The notes under the pieces were generated by a model that worked only from the letters and a program-made list of their open reading frames with translations, searched no databases and was not told where the DNA came from. This document shows, one piece after another, positions 20,438-32,727 of a stretch of 64,000 bases of DNA. The translations under genes and the position numbers were made by a program. This DNA is from Sesamum alatum (Eukaryota > Streptophyta > Magnoliopsida > Lamiales > Pedaliaceae). The DNA is taken from positions 17,342,864 through 17,406,863 of the forward strand of contig JACGWO010000001.1 in NCBI GenBank assembly GCA_034509735.1. Direction: 5' to 3'. Within the stretch, counting starts at the first letter, position 1. Every line of letters starts with the position of its first letter.

Positions 20438-23055
20438 AAATATTTTATTTTGGTTGAGGTTGGGAACCTCCTAAAATTCAGTATTGTCTTGATGATGAGG
20501 AAGGGGTTTCTCCTAGCAAGAAATATTGTAATGGTTGCACCGATGATCAATTTTCTTGTATGGAAATTTGAGTATATTATGGTATTTATGATATTGATTA
20601 TCGTGTATATAGATTGGTAGCATGTTTTCTTAGAATGTGTAATATTGCTATTTGTGTTAGTGGGACTGACTAATGGATGATCAGAAAGCCCTTAGACCGA
20701 ATGTATGGTTTCATTTTTTCTTTGGGCCTATGGCCCTCTTTAATTGCTTCCTTATCTTAGATTTTTTTCCTTGGAATAATAAAGCTTTCTTCCTCTATCT
20801 TCATGTACTCCCCCCGAGTGTCGTCGAGGTATCTATTTCAGTTGTAATGAGAGTAGGTAGTAGTGAGGTATTTTTATTTTTATTTTTGTTAAATAAAGAA
20901 GATCAAGGAAGGCCAAGAAGGAGGAGACCAAGCAAGGCAATGGAGGTCCGAAGACTTGGTGGCCCGAAGGATGAAGAGGCAAAGCCTATCAAGGTGTTGA
21001 TGGTTTTCTACATAAATTTGTGATAGTGTAGGACCAACCCTTGGATTGACCATAGATCCACTGCGGACTCACTGGGTCGCATAGGTCCATTAAAATATTT
21101 TATTTTGGTTGAGGTTGGGAACCTCCTAAAACTCAGTATTGTCTTGATGATGAGGAAGGGGTTTCTCCTAGCAAGAAATATTGCAATGGTTGCACCGATG
21201 ATCAATTTTCTTTTGTGGAAATTTGTTTATATTATGCTATTTATGATATTGATTATCGTGTATAAAGATTTGTAGCATGTTTACTTAGAATGTATAATAT
21301 TGCTATTTGTGTTAATGGGACTGACTAATGGACGATCAGAAAGCCCTTAGACCGAATGTATGGTTTATTTTTTTCTTTGGGCCTGTGGCCCTCTTTAATT
21401 GCTTCATTATCTTTCATTTTTTGCCTTGGAATAATAAAGCTTTCTTCCTGTATTTCATGTACTCCCCCCGAGTGTCGTCGAGGTTTCTATTTCAGTTGTA
21501 ATGAGAGTAGGTAGTAGTGAGGTATTTTTATTTTTAATTTTGTTAAATAAAGAAGATCAAGGAAGGCTAAGAAGTAGGAGACCAAGCAAGGCAATGGAGG
21601 TCCGAAGACTTGGTGGCCCGAAGGATGAAGAGGCAAAGCGCATCAAGGTGTTGATGGTTTTCTACATAAATTTGTAATAGTGTAGGAGCAACTCTTGGAT
21701 TGACCATAGATCCACTGCGGGCTCACTGGGTCGCATAGGTCCATTAAAATATTTTATTTTAGTTGAGGTTGGAAATCTCCTAACACTCAGTATTGTCTTG
21801 ATGATGAGGAAGGGGTTTCTCCTAGCAAGAAATATTGCAAAGGTTGCACCGATGATCAATTTTCTTGTGTGGAAATTTGTTTATATTATGCTATTTATGA
21901 TATTGATTATCGTGTATATAGATTTGTAGCATGTTTACTTAGAATGTATAATATTGCTATTTGTGTTAATGGGACTGACTAATGGATGATCAGAAAGCCC
22001 TTAGACCGAAATGTATGGTTTATTTTTTTCTTTGGGCCTGTTGTCCTCTTTAATTACTTCCTTATCTTTCATTTTTTGCCTTGGAATAATAAAACTTTCT
22101 TCCTCTATCTTCATGTACTCCCCCCGAGTGTTCGTCGGGGTTTCTATTTCAGTTGTAATGAGAGTAGGTAGTGGTGAGGTATTTTTATTTTTACTTTTGT
22201 TAAATGAAGAAGTTCAAAGAAGGCCAAGAAGGAAGAGACCAAGGAAAGCGATGGAGATCCGAAGACTTGGTGGCCCGAAGGATGAAGAGGCAAAGCGCAT
22301 CAAGGTGTTGATGGTTTTCTATATAAATTTGTAATAGTGTAGGAGCAACTCTTGGATTGACCAAAGATCCACTGCGGGCTCACTGGGTCGCATAGGTCCA
22401 TTAAAATATTTTATTTTAGTTGAGGTTGGGAATCTCCTAAAACTCAGTATTGTCTTGATGATGAGGAAGGGGTTTCTCCTAGCAAGAAATATTGCAAAGG
22501 TTGCACCGATTATCAATTTTCTTGTCTGGAAATTTGTTTATATTATGCTATTTATGATATTGATTATCGTGTATATAGATTTGTAGCATGTTTACTTATA
22601 ATGTATAATATTGCTATTTGTGTTAATGGGACTGACTAATGGATGATCAGAAAGCCCTTAGACCGAATGTATGGTTTATTTTTTTCTTTGGGCCTGTTGT
22701 CCTCTTTAATTACTTCCTTATCTTTCATTTTTTGCCTTGGAATAATAAAACTTTCTTCCTCTATCTTCATGTACTCCCCTCGAGTGTTCGTCGGGGTTTC
22801 TATTTCAGTTGTAATGAGAGTAGGTAGTGGTGAGGTATTTTTATTTTTACTTTTGTTAAATGAAGAAGTTCAAAGAAGGCCAAGAAGGAAGAGACCAAGG
22901 AAAGCGATGGAGATCCGAAGACTTGGTGGCCCGAAGGATGAAGGATGAAGATGCAAAGCCCATCAAGGTGGGTTTCTACATATATTTGTAATAGTGTAGG
23001 ACCAACCTTTGGATTACCATAGATCCACTGCGGGCTCACTGTGTCGCATTGACCA
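20438..23055 (+). repeat. Four tandem repeats of about 655 bp in the copia leader
   Basis: Unit starts, at the phrase AAATATTTTATTTT, are at 20438, 21093, 21747 and 22404, spacing 655, 654 and 657 bp. Units are highly alike, with landmarks GATGATGAGGAAGGGGTTTC, GGAATAATAAAGCTTTC and CCACTGCGGGCTCACTGGG in order. Units 3 and 4 share changes such as TGTTGTCCTC and TCGTCGGGG, so the last duplication was between them. Short frames recur in each unit but carry no family signal. Confidence 0.9.
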
Positions 23056-23812
23056 TTGACCATTGACCATAGATCCACTGCTTGTGAGCATCCAACAGGG
23101 GCGTAATAGGCTTTTATTTTGCATGTGAATTGTTGATAGATGAAGGGTTTATTTATCATGTTTACATTAGCATGAAAAGTATTTTATATGTGATGAGGTC
23201 TTGGTCTATTAAACAAAACTCTCACTTGGTTGGACCAAGTTAAATATGAGACCCCTATAAGCGGACTTGAGGATACATCGTTCGTCCATGCTTTCCATCC
23301 ATGAAAAAAGTAAGGAAGCTTGTTTCACCCAATTGCGTGGTCTCACGAGTTGTGGCACGTTTTTTGGATTGAAATTAAGCTGCACGATTGTTGTGAATGA
23401 AGTGAATACACTCATGTTCCCTGTCTCACGAGTCTGGGGGGGGGGGGGGCAATGAGTGTTATGATTTGGTTGATGGATTGGGTCTAACGCCTAGTAACGT
23501 GATTCGCTTGGAGTCCTTGGGATCACGTGAGGATGTGAGGCAAATATCTTGGGGATCTCATTGGATGAGAATGGTATGGCATATCTCCCATAAGGTTATG
23601 TTCCATGCTAATCATAAAAGCGGGGTATGGGAATCTCTTGTTGACCCCAAGCCCACTAGGAAAAGGTTTCCCAAAAATACGTTTAGAGAGTGACGTGTTT
23701 TTGTAGAAATAGTGGGAGGATTGATTACTGAAGTCCAAGTCTTTAATTTTTCGTGAAGTACCAACATAATTTGCTGATTGTTTGCTTTCATCTTTTAAAT
23801 GTAGATTTAATT
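23056..23812 (+). other. Copia leader between tandem repeats and gag
   Basis: No convincing gene. It includes three short GACCATTGACCAT-like repeats near 23044-23075 and a G13 run at about 23436-23449. The distance from the primer-binding site to gag is therefore over 4 kb, long for a copia element. Confidence 0.5.
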
Positions 23813-24672
23813 ATGTCTAAGAGTCCACTATCCTGCATACTTGAGATGAATAAATTTAATAGAACAAACTATAACGACTGGTTGTGTAATATGAGGATAG
23901 TCCTCGATTATGAGAACTAAGGCTATATCATGGACCAGTCATTTCCACGGACTTTGCTAGAAGGATCCTCGCCTGAAGAACGTGAGACGTCCAAAATATG
24001 GCAATAGGATAATCACAAAGTCCATAGCATCATACTCGCCTCTATGACAATTGAGATGCAAAAGCAGTATGAGAGGCTGGACGATGTTCCCTCCATAATG
24101 GCTCGTATGAAGGATTGGTATGCAGTCCCGGATCGGTATACTAGGTATGTCGCTATGAAGGCATTCTTTGAATAAAGATAACCGAAGGATCTTCTGTACA
24201 TGAGCATGGGGTCAAGACGCTCTCCCTTGTGGAAAAGCACGAGGACCTCAAGGCAGGGCTCGATAAAGAGATGTACATTGATGTGATCCTTCAGTCTCTC
24301 CGACCCTCCTTCAACCAATTTATTGTAAACTTCAATATGACTGCACTTGAGAAAGGCATACATGAGTTAATAAATATGTTGGTCCAATACGAGCCAACGA
24401 CCAAAAAGCCTGCGCTGTCGGCATTGATAGGGGATGCTTTGACTTCTAAGGCGAAAGGCAATGGTGCAAGATGTTGGAGGGGAAAGAAGGGAAAGGGAAA
24501 CACTGTCATAGCTGCTGCCAACACTAAGAGCATTCCCGTTGCCAATGTGGGGAAAGGCAAGGGAAAGAGGAAAGTTGGTCCGAAGCAACAGTTGAGGGCA
24601 ATGACATATGTATTCATTGCCATGAGAAAGGGCATTGGAAAAGGAATTGCCCCAAATTCCTTTTCGAGCAAG
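23813..24672 (+). pseudogene. gag: Copia gag, broken
   Basis: It opens MSKSPLSCILEMNKFNRTNY and then NDWLCNMRIVLDYEN, a typical plant copia gag N-terminus (UBN2 type). A TAA follows at codon 36 (about 23918), more stops lie near 24008 and 24172, and the frame then shifts; the piece from 24229 reads KHEDLKAGLDKEMYIDVILQ, as in copia gag. A CCHC zinc knuckle (CIHCHEKGHWKRNC, CX2CX4HX4C) lies at about 24610-24652, in a different frame from the preceding lysine-rich region. The capsid and nucleic-acid-binding parts are recognisable but no continuous protein can be made. Confidence 0.85.
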
Positions 24673-24901
24673 GTATGTTTGTGATTGAGGTTAATATGGT
24701 CACTAACTCTGCTTCTTGGGTATTAGATACTGGCTATGAAGCTCACATCTGCAATAACTTGCAGGTGCTGAAAAGAAGTAGAAGGCTAAGTAAAGACGAG
24801 GTCATCCTAAGGCTTGGTGATGGAAGGGCCATTGCTGCTGAAGCCATAGGAACCGTTAGCTTAGTAGTTAGTGATCATTTTACGCTAGAATTGAAAGCTA
24901 G
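24673..24901 (+). pseudogene. pol: Copia pol, protease segment
   Basis: The frame from 24675 has the aspartic protease signature WVLDTGYEAHICNN, with the catalytic DTG, followed by LRLGDGRAIAAEAIG. The usual cysteine after DTG is a tyrosine here. The frame runs ELKAS into the inverted LTR at 24902. Its continuation is at 26835. Confidence 0.85.
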
Positions 24902-26834
24902 TGTGGATCGTCCCAGGAGGAGCGCAAATGCGGAAGCGCGATGAATTTAAATAATTTATGGAATTTAAAACACGTTCAAGGGGTGTTCCCTTGAACCTCC
25001 TGGGTTTTTGGTGTATCTCATGAATTAAAGAAAATAAAGCATGCATTATTCATGATGGTCATAGGGTTGCAACAAAGAAAAACGCCAAGAACATTGACAT
25101 ACCCAATTGTAGTTTTTTTTCTTCGTATCGTTACATGCGTTGTTCCACGTTTTGCCATCAAGATTCCAAGTTAGGAACCCTCTAAATCGTCCACGAAATC
25201 CTACTGAATCTTGATCCCCGTGCTAGCAAGAAATCAAGAAAATTATGGAGGACAAATCGAACGAGCGTTATTAATTAACGTAATCAATTCGTCTAGTGCC
25301 CACTTGTATAAAAACAAGGAACTAGTCTTTTCTTGGAGAAGAGAGGAGGAAGGGACGAGAGAGAGAGAGAGAGAGAGAGAGAGGGATGGTCGGCAGTGTG
25401 TGTTTTTGTGTGTGCTCATAACATGATCACCTTGTGTATGTGTGCATCTGTGAGTATTTATAGAAGAGGAATACTCCTATTCCTATTCAAACTGTAATTA
25501 AGAGGCATACATTGACTAGGACTTTGACCTAGTCAAATCCTAGTAAATTTAGGCTAGACTTAGTCAAATTAATCTTGGCCTTCTATCTCTCTTCTTTGAT
25601 CTCATCCGTCCATCACCTTGATGGATAATTTTATGGAATATTTAAATCCTATTAAATAATCCATAGGGCTTTAAATAATTAACAAATAATTATTTTAAGC
25701 CCATTTCCTCATTTCTAATAAATATTATTTATTAGTCAATTCCATTTAATCTAATTAAAGGAATTAACAATCTAAGAAAAAACGAACCAATTTAATCCAA
25801 CTAAATTATTCCACCTCCCGGGATTAATTCTAAATTAATCCCTTTGTTGTCGGTGGATTGTGTGTGACTCTTTAGGTTTACCCTCAGCTAGACTTGGCTG
25901 AATTTCCAATCATCTCATGATTCTCGTCCGTCACCATGGGTGGCTGTTTAGCAACGGTCCATGCACTAGAAACTAGGTGAATATTATGGCGTGAACATTT
26001 AGGCTCTTCAGTACGTTTATCCTTTCGTCTATTATCTCACAACTATAGTCTAGGGTATGGACCTTTAGGACGTCGGTATCCATTCTTGACATAAGCATTG
26101 GCTCATCCACACTAAATGTCACAGGGATCCCATCCTACTGTTCAGTCACTGTGGCCACAGATTTATGGATGAGTCTCAGAGTATAAGTGAGACACTACTA
26201 TCAATCCTTTTGACAGGAGACATATCCTCTCTTATGACCTACTGCCCACACTACACATCTTGCCTGCACTAGATAGAGCTTATGACAATCGACACAGGTA
26301 TGGTGTGTATGTGACCACAATAGTCCCTCAAGTCCGAGGATCAAACCCGCACTGTCGGAACCGGGAATACAAGTCATACCGACCGACCCTACTCAAGGCC
26401 TCCCATATGATGATTCCCACGAGCCACCTCAGTCAGCTGGCACCTAGCTGGCTGACCCACTAACATTGCATGGACGACCCTCGTCACTTATCGATAAAAC
26501 GCGACTGCAATCGCTTAGTGAAAGTCACGAATAGACTCTCGATACCCTATCTCGAGGTCCTTTGACTTAGAGTGTTTCATACCGATCCACAGAAACTTAT
26601 TTCATGACCTGCGATCCTATGCGCAGTCCAGTTTCTTGGATTGACGTTTCGGTTTGTGGGCTTTGCTTGTGCATTGAACAGTTTGTAATATAAAGCAGTA
26701 AGTGAACACAAATAAAGTATTTATGCCAGATGAATATCACTTTCTTATTCATAATAATTATTAAAACACCAAAACTCTCAGACATAGGTTACATAAGGCC
26801 AATGAAATTGGTATCACGGGCACCTATTCTAACA
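24902..26834 (-). mobile_element. Inverted LTR of the same copia family inside pol
   Basis: The 1.93-kb block reads, on the minus strand, TGTTAGAATAGG to a CA terminus and matches the 5' LTR at 18001-19693 throughout, so it is the only full-length LTR here. It splits pol between protease and the GAG pre-integrase domain. Flanking pentamers GCTAG and AGAAT do not match, so the insertion was followed by change at the junction or arose by recombination. A GA microsatellite lies at 25359-25384. Short open frames within it are not genes. Confidence 0.8.
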
Positions 26835-29588
26835 AGAATGAAAGAATTGTTATTATGTACCTAGCATGATCAAAAATATCATTTCCATTTCGTTGTTAGA
26901 CAACAATGGCTTTGAATTTTTTTATCAATAAAAATCTCTTTTATTTGATGAAAGATGGATCTTCTCATCTGCTAGACAAAATTAACAATGGTTTTTATAT
27001 TCTGCAAAAGTCTGATTGGATCATGACTGCTCAAAACAAATGTAAAATAGATAAACTTGAGAATGCTCAGTTGTGGCATGCTAGACTAGGTCACATCTCT
27101 CAAGACATGATTAGAAGGTTGGTAGACTCAAAGAGCCTAGAGGGTGGCGATTTGGACAACCTACTGACTTGCGAATCCGGCGTAAAAAGGAAAATGACCA
27201 TGAAGCCTTTGTTGCACAAAGCATGCTTGTTGTCGGTCTGTTTGATTTAGTCCATACAGATGTGTGTAGGCCACTAAGTACTTCAGCTGGAGGTGGTTTC
27301 TCTTACTTCATAACTTTTACTAGTGGTCATTCACGGTTTGGTTATGTTTACCTAATGAGGTATAAGTCTGAAGCTCTTGTGAGGTTTAAAGAATTCAGAT
27401 TTGAAGTCGAGAACCAAATTGACTGCAAAATTAAAGTCCTACTGCCAGACCAAGGTGACGAGTATCTAAGTGGTGAGTTCCTCAATTATCTAAAAGAAAA
27501 TGGTATTATCTCTCAATGGACACCTCCCAGGACACCTTAATTAAATGGAGTCTCTGAGACGAGGAATCGAACCCTGTTGGACATGGTTCAATCCATGATG
27601 AGATTTATCGAGTTGCCTTTATCAGATATGGCACGATCAGGGTTATGCATTTGAGACAACGGCTAAGTTGCTGAACATAGCGTCGTCCAATGTCGTCTTC
27701 CAGATGCCATATCAGATATGGCACGACAAGCCTGCATCCTACAAATACTTGAGAGTGTGGGGTAGCCGTCAAGACATTAGTGGGAGACAAGCTAGAGTCA
27801 CGATCTAGCTTGTGCAGGTTCATTGGCTATCCGAAAGAAACTGCAGGTTATTAATTTTATGACCCCTATGAGCAAAAGGTATTTATCTCGAGGAATGCAG
27901 TCTTCTTGAAAAAGGGTTTTCCTTCGGATTCCCAGCGTGATGAGTTGCTCCTTGAGGAATCAAGAGAAACATATCAGTCATGAGCTTCAGGAGTTACAGA
28001 CCCTGCCTTAAAGGGTTTTCGGTTGGGGACACGGCAGGTTGAGCAACCTCATGAGGCTCGACGTGTTGAGCAGCCTCTTCAGGCCCAGCATGTTGAGCAA
28101 CCTCCCCGAGGAACTGACCGAGGTACCGCAACCGCTAGCTCCTGGCGTGTCTGCGCCCGATGTTCCCACTAGTAATATTCTAGTCCTCCGTAGGTCAGCA
28201 AGAGTGCCATATCCTTCTGAGAGATATGGCTTCTTAGGCGTGATCGGTCAATTACACAATGATCCAAAGACATACGAGGATACGATGTTGGACATCGATT
28301 CAGGTAGGTGGCTTGAGGCCCTGAAAACCGAAATTGACTCCATGAGCACAAACCAAGTATGGATGCCAGTGGACCCTCCCAAAAGTGTTAAACTCTTCTG
28401 GTGTAAATGGGTCTATAAGCCCAAACTTGGAGCTCATGGGGAAGTAACTACCTTCAAAGCTAGGCTTGTGGCGAAGGGTTACACTCAGGGACCCAGGGTC
28501 GATTTTGAGGAAGACTATTTGTCAGTAGCCATAGCTAAGTCCATTTGGATTATGTTGGTCATAGTTGCATGGTATGACTATGAAATAAGGCAGGTGGATG
28601 TGAAAACAACATTCTTTAATGGCTTCGTTGAGGGGGAGATCTATATGGATCAGCCGGAGGGATTCACTGTCATTGGAGAAGAGTAGAAGGTCTGCCATCT
28701 CGTAAAGTCTATCTATGGCCTCAAACAAGGATTCCGAAGTTGGAATATTCGTTTCAACGAAGTCATACGGGGTATGATTTCATCAAGAACGAATGTGACC
28801 CTTGTATATACAAGAAGGTCAATGGGAGCTCAGTAGTGTTCCTAGTGCTTTATGTGAACGACATCCTACTCATTGGGAATGATGTCAAGATGGTAGGTGA
28901 CACAAAAGCATGGTTGTCTACTCAATTCTCCATAATTGATTTGGGTGAAGCTTTCTACATCCTAGGCATCAAGATCTTCAAGGATAGATCTAGACGGATG
29001 TTAGGAATTACCCAAAACTCGTATGTTGAGAAAGTCTTGAAAAGATTCAAAATGGATAACTCCAAACGAGTTTTTCTTTCCATAAGGCATGGGGTCAAGT
29101 TATCCAAGAATCAGTCTCCCAAGATTGATGAGGAGCTTGAAAGGATAAAGGACATCCCCTATGCCTCCGCCGTAGGCAACATCCAATGTCGTACACTACA
29201 CTAGGCCTGACAGGCTTGCGCAGGTGAGGCAAACTGGACTGTGGTAAAGATCATTCTTAATTACCTGAGAAGGACTAAATATATGTTCTTGGTCTATGGT
29301 AGTGAAGAGTTGATACTGGAAGGTTTCAGCGATGCTAGCTTCCAGTCAGACGATGATGATGCCAAATCTCTGTCAGGATTTGTATTCAGGCTTAATGGTC
29401 GAGTGGTGGCTTGGAAAAATTCCAAGCAAGATACCACAGTCGATTCCACCACTGAGTTGAATACATAGCAACTTCGGAAGCTGCCAATGAAGCAGTTTGG
29501 ATAAAAAACTACATCCAAGAGTTGGGTGTGGTGCCTAGCATTGCCGAGCGAGTGGTTATTTTATATGATAACAACGGGGTCAGCACAG
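26835..29588 (+). pseudogene. pol: Copia pol, integrase to RNase H, broken
   Basis: Domains in copia order: the end of the inter-domain region with YYVPSM (about 26855); GAG pre-integrase LWHARLGHISQDMIRRL (about 27073); integrase core with TDVCRPL, DQGDEYLSGEFLNYL in place of the usual DRGGEY, and NGVSETRNRTLLDM after a TAA at 27538; the MPYQIWHDKPASYKYLRVWG region (about 27704); reverse transcriptase with WCKWVYKPK, ARLVAKGYTQ, DVKTTFFNGFVEGEIYMDQP and YVNDILLIGND (the YVDD box has Asp to Asn); and RNase H with GFSDASFQSD and SLSGFVFRLNG. Stops occur near 28684, 29202 and 29466, with several frame changes. Integrase-before-RT order identifies Ty1/copia. Confidence 0.9.
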
Positions 29589-30572
29589 TGTGAGTTCCGT
29601 GCTCATCAAGGAGGAGGACGGAGTACAAAAACCAATATACTACATCAGTAAGGTATTACATGGCGTCTAAACAGCGCTACTCTGAGGTAGAACAACTAGC
29701 ATTTACCCTGGTAACAACTGCTAGAAAATTACGCCCTTACTTTTTATCACATTCTATTACTGTGCGCACTAACACTCCCTTGTGAACTACATTATGGAAA
29801 GCTGAGACTTTTGGCAGGATGATTAAATAGATTATTGAGCTCAGCGAGTATGACATTTCCTTTTAGCCTAGAACGGCTATCAAAGCTCAGGCCCTCGCTG
29901 ACTTCATGACTGAAACTGCACCAGCCAAAGAAGATGAAGGCATATGGTTGCTCCATGTGGATGGCTCCTCCACCTATACGGGAAGTGGAGCAGGTATCGT
30001 GCTGACAAGCCCGAAGGAGATGAGCTGGAATTCGCCCTGAGGCTTGACTTCAAGGCTTCGAACAATAAAGTTGAGTATGAAGCCGTCATAGCAGGCATTA
30101 AGATAGCATTGGACACTGGAGCAAGGAGCGTAACCGCCTACTCTAATTCCCAGCTTGTAACTAACCAGGAAGGTGGCACCTACGATGTCAAGGAGGACGC
30201 ATGAAGGGGTACCTCCAGGATGTAAGTGACCTTAAGAGCAGGTTAAAAAGCTTCCAACTCCATCAAATTCCTCGTACAGAGAACACAAAGGAAGATTATC
30301 TTGCCTGGTTGGCTAGCTCCCTGGCCGACCGCAACACTCATACCATCATTGTAAGGATCCTTACTAAAGTTACCCCTAACACTAACGTGCATATCTTGCA
30401 GATCAACATAGATTGGAGGAAACCGCTCCTCGATTACCTGCAGGAAGGAATCCTTCCTGCTGACGAAAATGAAGCAGCTCGCTTAAGAAGCCAGGCAGCT
30501 AGGTTTACCTTGCTGGGAGAAATCCTTTTACAAGTCCCAGCCCTACCTCTGATGCCTGTCAGCTGAAGAGGG
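29589..30572 (+). pseudogene. Ty3/gypsy Tat-type pol fragment
   Basis: At about 29589 copia RNase H changes abruptly into gypsy sequence: RYSEVEQLAFTLVTTARKLR (RT-linked RNase H), then a second RNase H with LLHVDGSSTYTGSGAGIVL, NNKVEYEAVIAGIKIALD and AYSNSQLV, where the usual third aspartate is an asparagine. A second, archaeal-type RNase H after the RT is characteristic of the Tat/Ogre branch. Stops lie near 29782, 29828 and 29864 and another frame change at about 30200. The fragment ends before integrase, at about 30572. Confidence 0.8.
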
Positions 30573-30602
30573 CAGGGCAATTTAAATTAGATTTAATAAG
30601 GT
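30573..30602 (+). mobile_element. Short copia LTR piece
   Basis: ATTTAAATTAGATTTAATAA matches 18938-18957 of the 5' LTR. It is the left remnant of the copia 3' LTR. Confidence 0.6.
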
Positions 30603-31183
30603 CCAGTCTATGTCTACCAACACATAGGGCCACGTCATACTAAAAAATCTCATCCAAGTTTTCGGTAGATTGGCTAGAATCCGGGTCTTTCTTAGTAGGT
30701 AACTGCTTTTTTGGAAAACATGGCAGATGTGGCAGGATTCAACTCCGATTCTCGTGCGGTTTGTTGGGGTGAGAAGCTGACTTCCCAAGGTTTCCAACGG
30801 TATTGGCACTCAACTTAATTCCTCCAAAATTGGGTTCAACACCAGATATAAAAGAGCACATTGTGCAGTCACTTGGGACAATTCGAATTCACACAATTTT
30901 CAAGTAACATATATATTCTCTTAGCACTCACTTTCCACACGGTTTTTGCTCCAATTTTCAGATATTTTTCAGCATATTCTCACACTGATTATCACTACAA
31001 CATACCACTTTACCATTAGTCTCACTTTATTCAAGTTTTCCCTTTATTTTACTTAGTCGAACATTACTGACTTAAGCACCGGAGTGCTAACCCCACTCTG
31101 AAACTTAGTTTCTTCTACAATCTTGGGTTCTTCGTGAAGATTCTTTGACATTTTGTGGTACTGCTGGACCCCCGGTACGCATC
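30603..31183 (+). mobile_element. LTR family A fragment (5' truncated) within the copia 3' LTR
   Basis: It matches 5041-5643 of the solo LTR A: GGTAGATTGGC, a TATAAAAG box at about 30847, CTTAAGCACCGGAGTGCTAA and an end in TACGCATCA. About 200 bp of its start is missing. The flanking copia LTR pieces are about 190 bp apart in the 5' LTR, so host-element sequence was lost as well. A Tat-type body (29589-30572) beside this LTR suggests they once belonged to one gypsy element. Confidence 0.7.
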
Positions 31184-31750
31184 ACCTTAAATACTCAAAA
31201 CACACATAATCACACACAACTCTCTACACTTCTCTCCTAGCTCTCCCACTCGACCGAACCCTCTCTCTCACTCGGCCACCCCCTCATTTTCGACCTCCAA
31301 AAGTATTTTTTTGCCTTCTTTTTTTCATACAAGGGGACATACGAACAATTGATCCTGTTAATCAATAACGTTTGGTCAATTGTTCTCTCCCTTTTGATAT
31401 CTTTCTAGCATATGAGTATCAAACCATTCCGTTACATTGCGTGGACGTTTTTAGAGGACCTCTACGTTGAAATCTTGGTGGCAAATTCAGGAACAACTCG
31501 TGTAGCCGAACGAAGAACGCTACAAGGGTGAGTATTGTTGTTACGTTTCTTGTTCTTGTTCTTGTCTTCAACCCTAGGGCCTCCATGAATCTTGTTTATA
31601 TTTTCTTTTATTGAGATACACTGAACGCCCGAGAGAATTAAGGGAGCACCCCTTGATCCAGTTTTAAATTCCATTTTAATTCCGTTGCATGCTTAGTTAA
31701 CTTTAACGCTTCCTCCGTGCTACTCCTGGGCCAATCCGCTACGCTTACAC
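31184..31750 (+). mobile_element. Copia 3' LTR, right portion
   Basis: It matches 19147-19693, beginning CCTTAAATACTCAAAACACA and ending CTACGCTTACA. The next base resumes unit DNA at CATGCCCCCAGCATGAG, homologous to 1508. It marks the right boundary of the copia insertion. Confidence 0.8.
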
Positions 31751-32330
31751 ATGCCCCCAGCATGAGATTTGATGAAGCTTGTGTTGAAAAAATAAACTAT
31801 AAAATTATTATTTTTTACTATAAATTCACCTATTTTTTACTCTTCTCAGAGGAAATAAATGATCAATAAAGTCCATACTTAAAAAAATTAGAGCCATAAA
31901 AATTTAATTTTCAAGCATTGTAGATCCACATGACCCCAGCATGGGGTGTGTTAAGGGGAGTGCTGAACAAATATACTATAAAAAATCATATCTTTTGTTG
32001 AAAATTTCATTTTTTTTACTCATAAAGAAAATAAATTAATAACGCCTTTTAATTGAAAAATTAGAGCCTTAAAAAAATTATTTTTAAGCTTCACAAATTA
32101 ACATGCCACCAACAAGAGATTTAGCGATGGTAGTGCTGACCAAGTAGACTATAAAAATATTATTATTTTTACTAAAAATTCACCTATTTTTTACCCGACT
32201 CAAAGAAAATAAATAAATAAGTCTATAATTCAAAAAATTAGAACCATAAAAATATAATTTTGAAACCCCGTAGATCAATGCCCCTAGCATAGGGTGTCCC
32301 GAGGGCAATGTTGAATAAAGGGACTAAAAA
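31751..32330. repeat. Tandem repeats of about 175 bp, unit 3
   Basis: It is homologous to 1508-2065. Anchor phrases (CATGCCCCCAGCATG and variants) fall near 31750, 31929, 32100 and 32276, slightly longer spacing than in unit 1. Confidence 0.65.
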
Positions 32331-32595
32331 TAGAAAATTATAATTTTCATCTTGTAACTTAGGGGTGGTAATTTTGGTCCTACACGAATTAACTTTCGCA
32401 ATTTAGTCCTGTAACTTTGATTAATTGGCAATTATGATCCTCCCAGGCAGATGGCGTTTAAAATAAGGGTTTTTCGGCCAGATGGAACCAAAATTGTCAA
32501 ATTTTTAAAGTTATATGACTAAATTGCAAAAATCAATTCACGCAGGACCAAAATTACCACCCTCAAAAGTACAGGATGAAAATTGTAAATTTTCC
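32331..32595. mobile_element. Foldback MITE, family B, unit 3 copy
   Basis: Inverted arms are present (TTAGGGGTGGTAATTTTGG and its inverse). The central palindromic GCATGTG region is partly deleted compared with other copies. Confidence 0.6.
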
Positions 32596-32727
32596 TATTT
32601 CATGAGAGTCTTCTTAAATAGCCATTGACGATCTTGTACTAATCTCTTTAAATGAATTTTAAGTTGTTTTTATTGTCTATGATCTTATAATGATCATGGT
32701 ATAGATTCTCTTCGAGGTCGGATAAAT

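Noticed and set aside
19680..20550. Frames of 158-216 codons on both strands in the copia leader
   Set aside because: They lie in a GC-rich repeat block where stop codons are rare. The translations are Arg/Ala/Cys-rich with no domain.
20873..22948. Recurring 60-107 codon frames in the 655-bp repeats
   Set aside because: They recur only because the DNA repeats. Unit 2 lacks the equivalent frame and no domain is seen.
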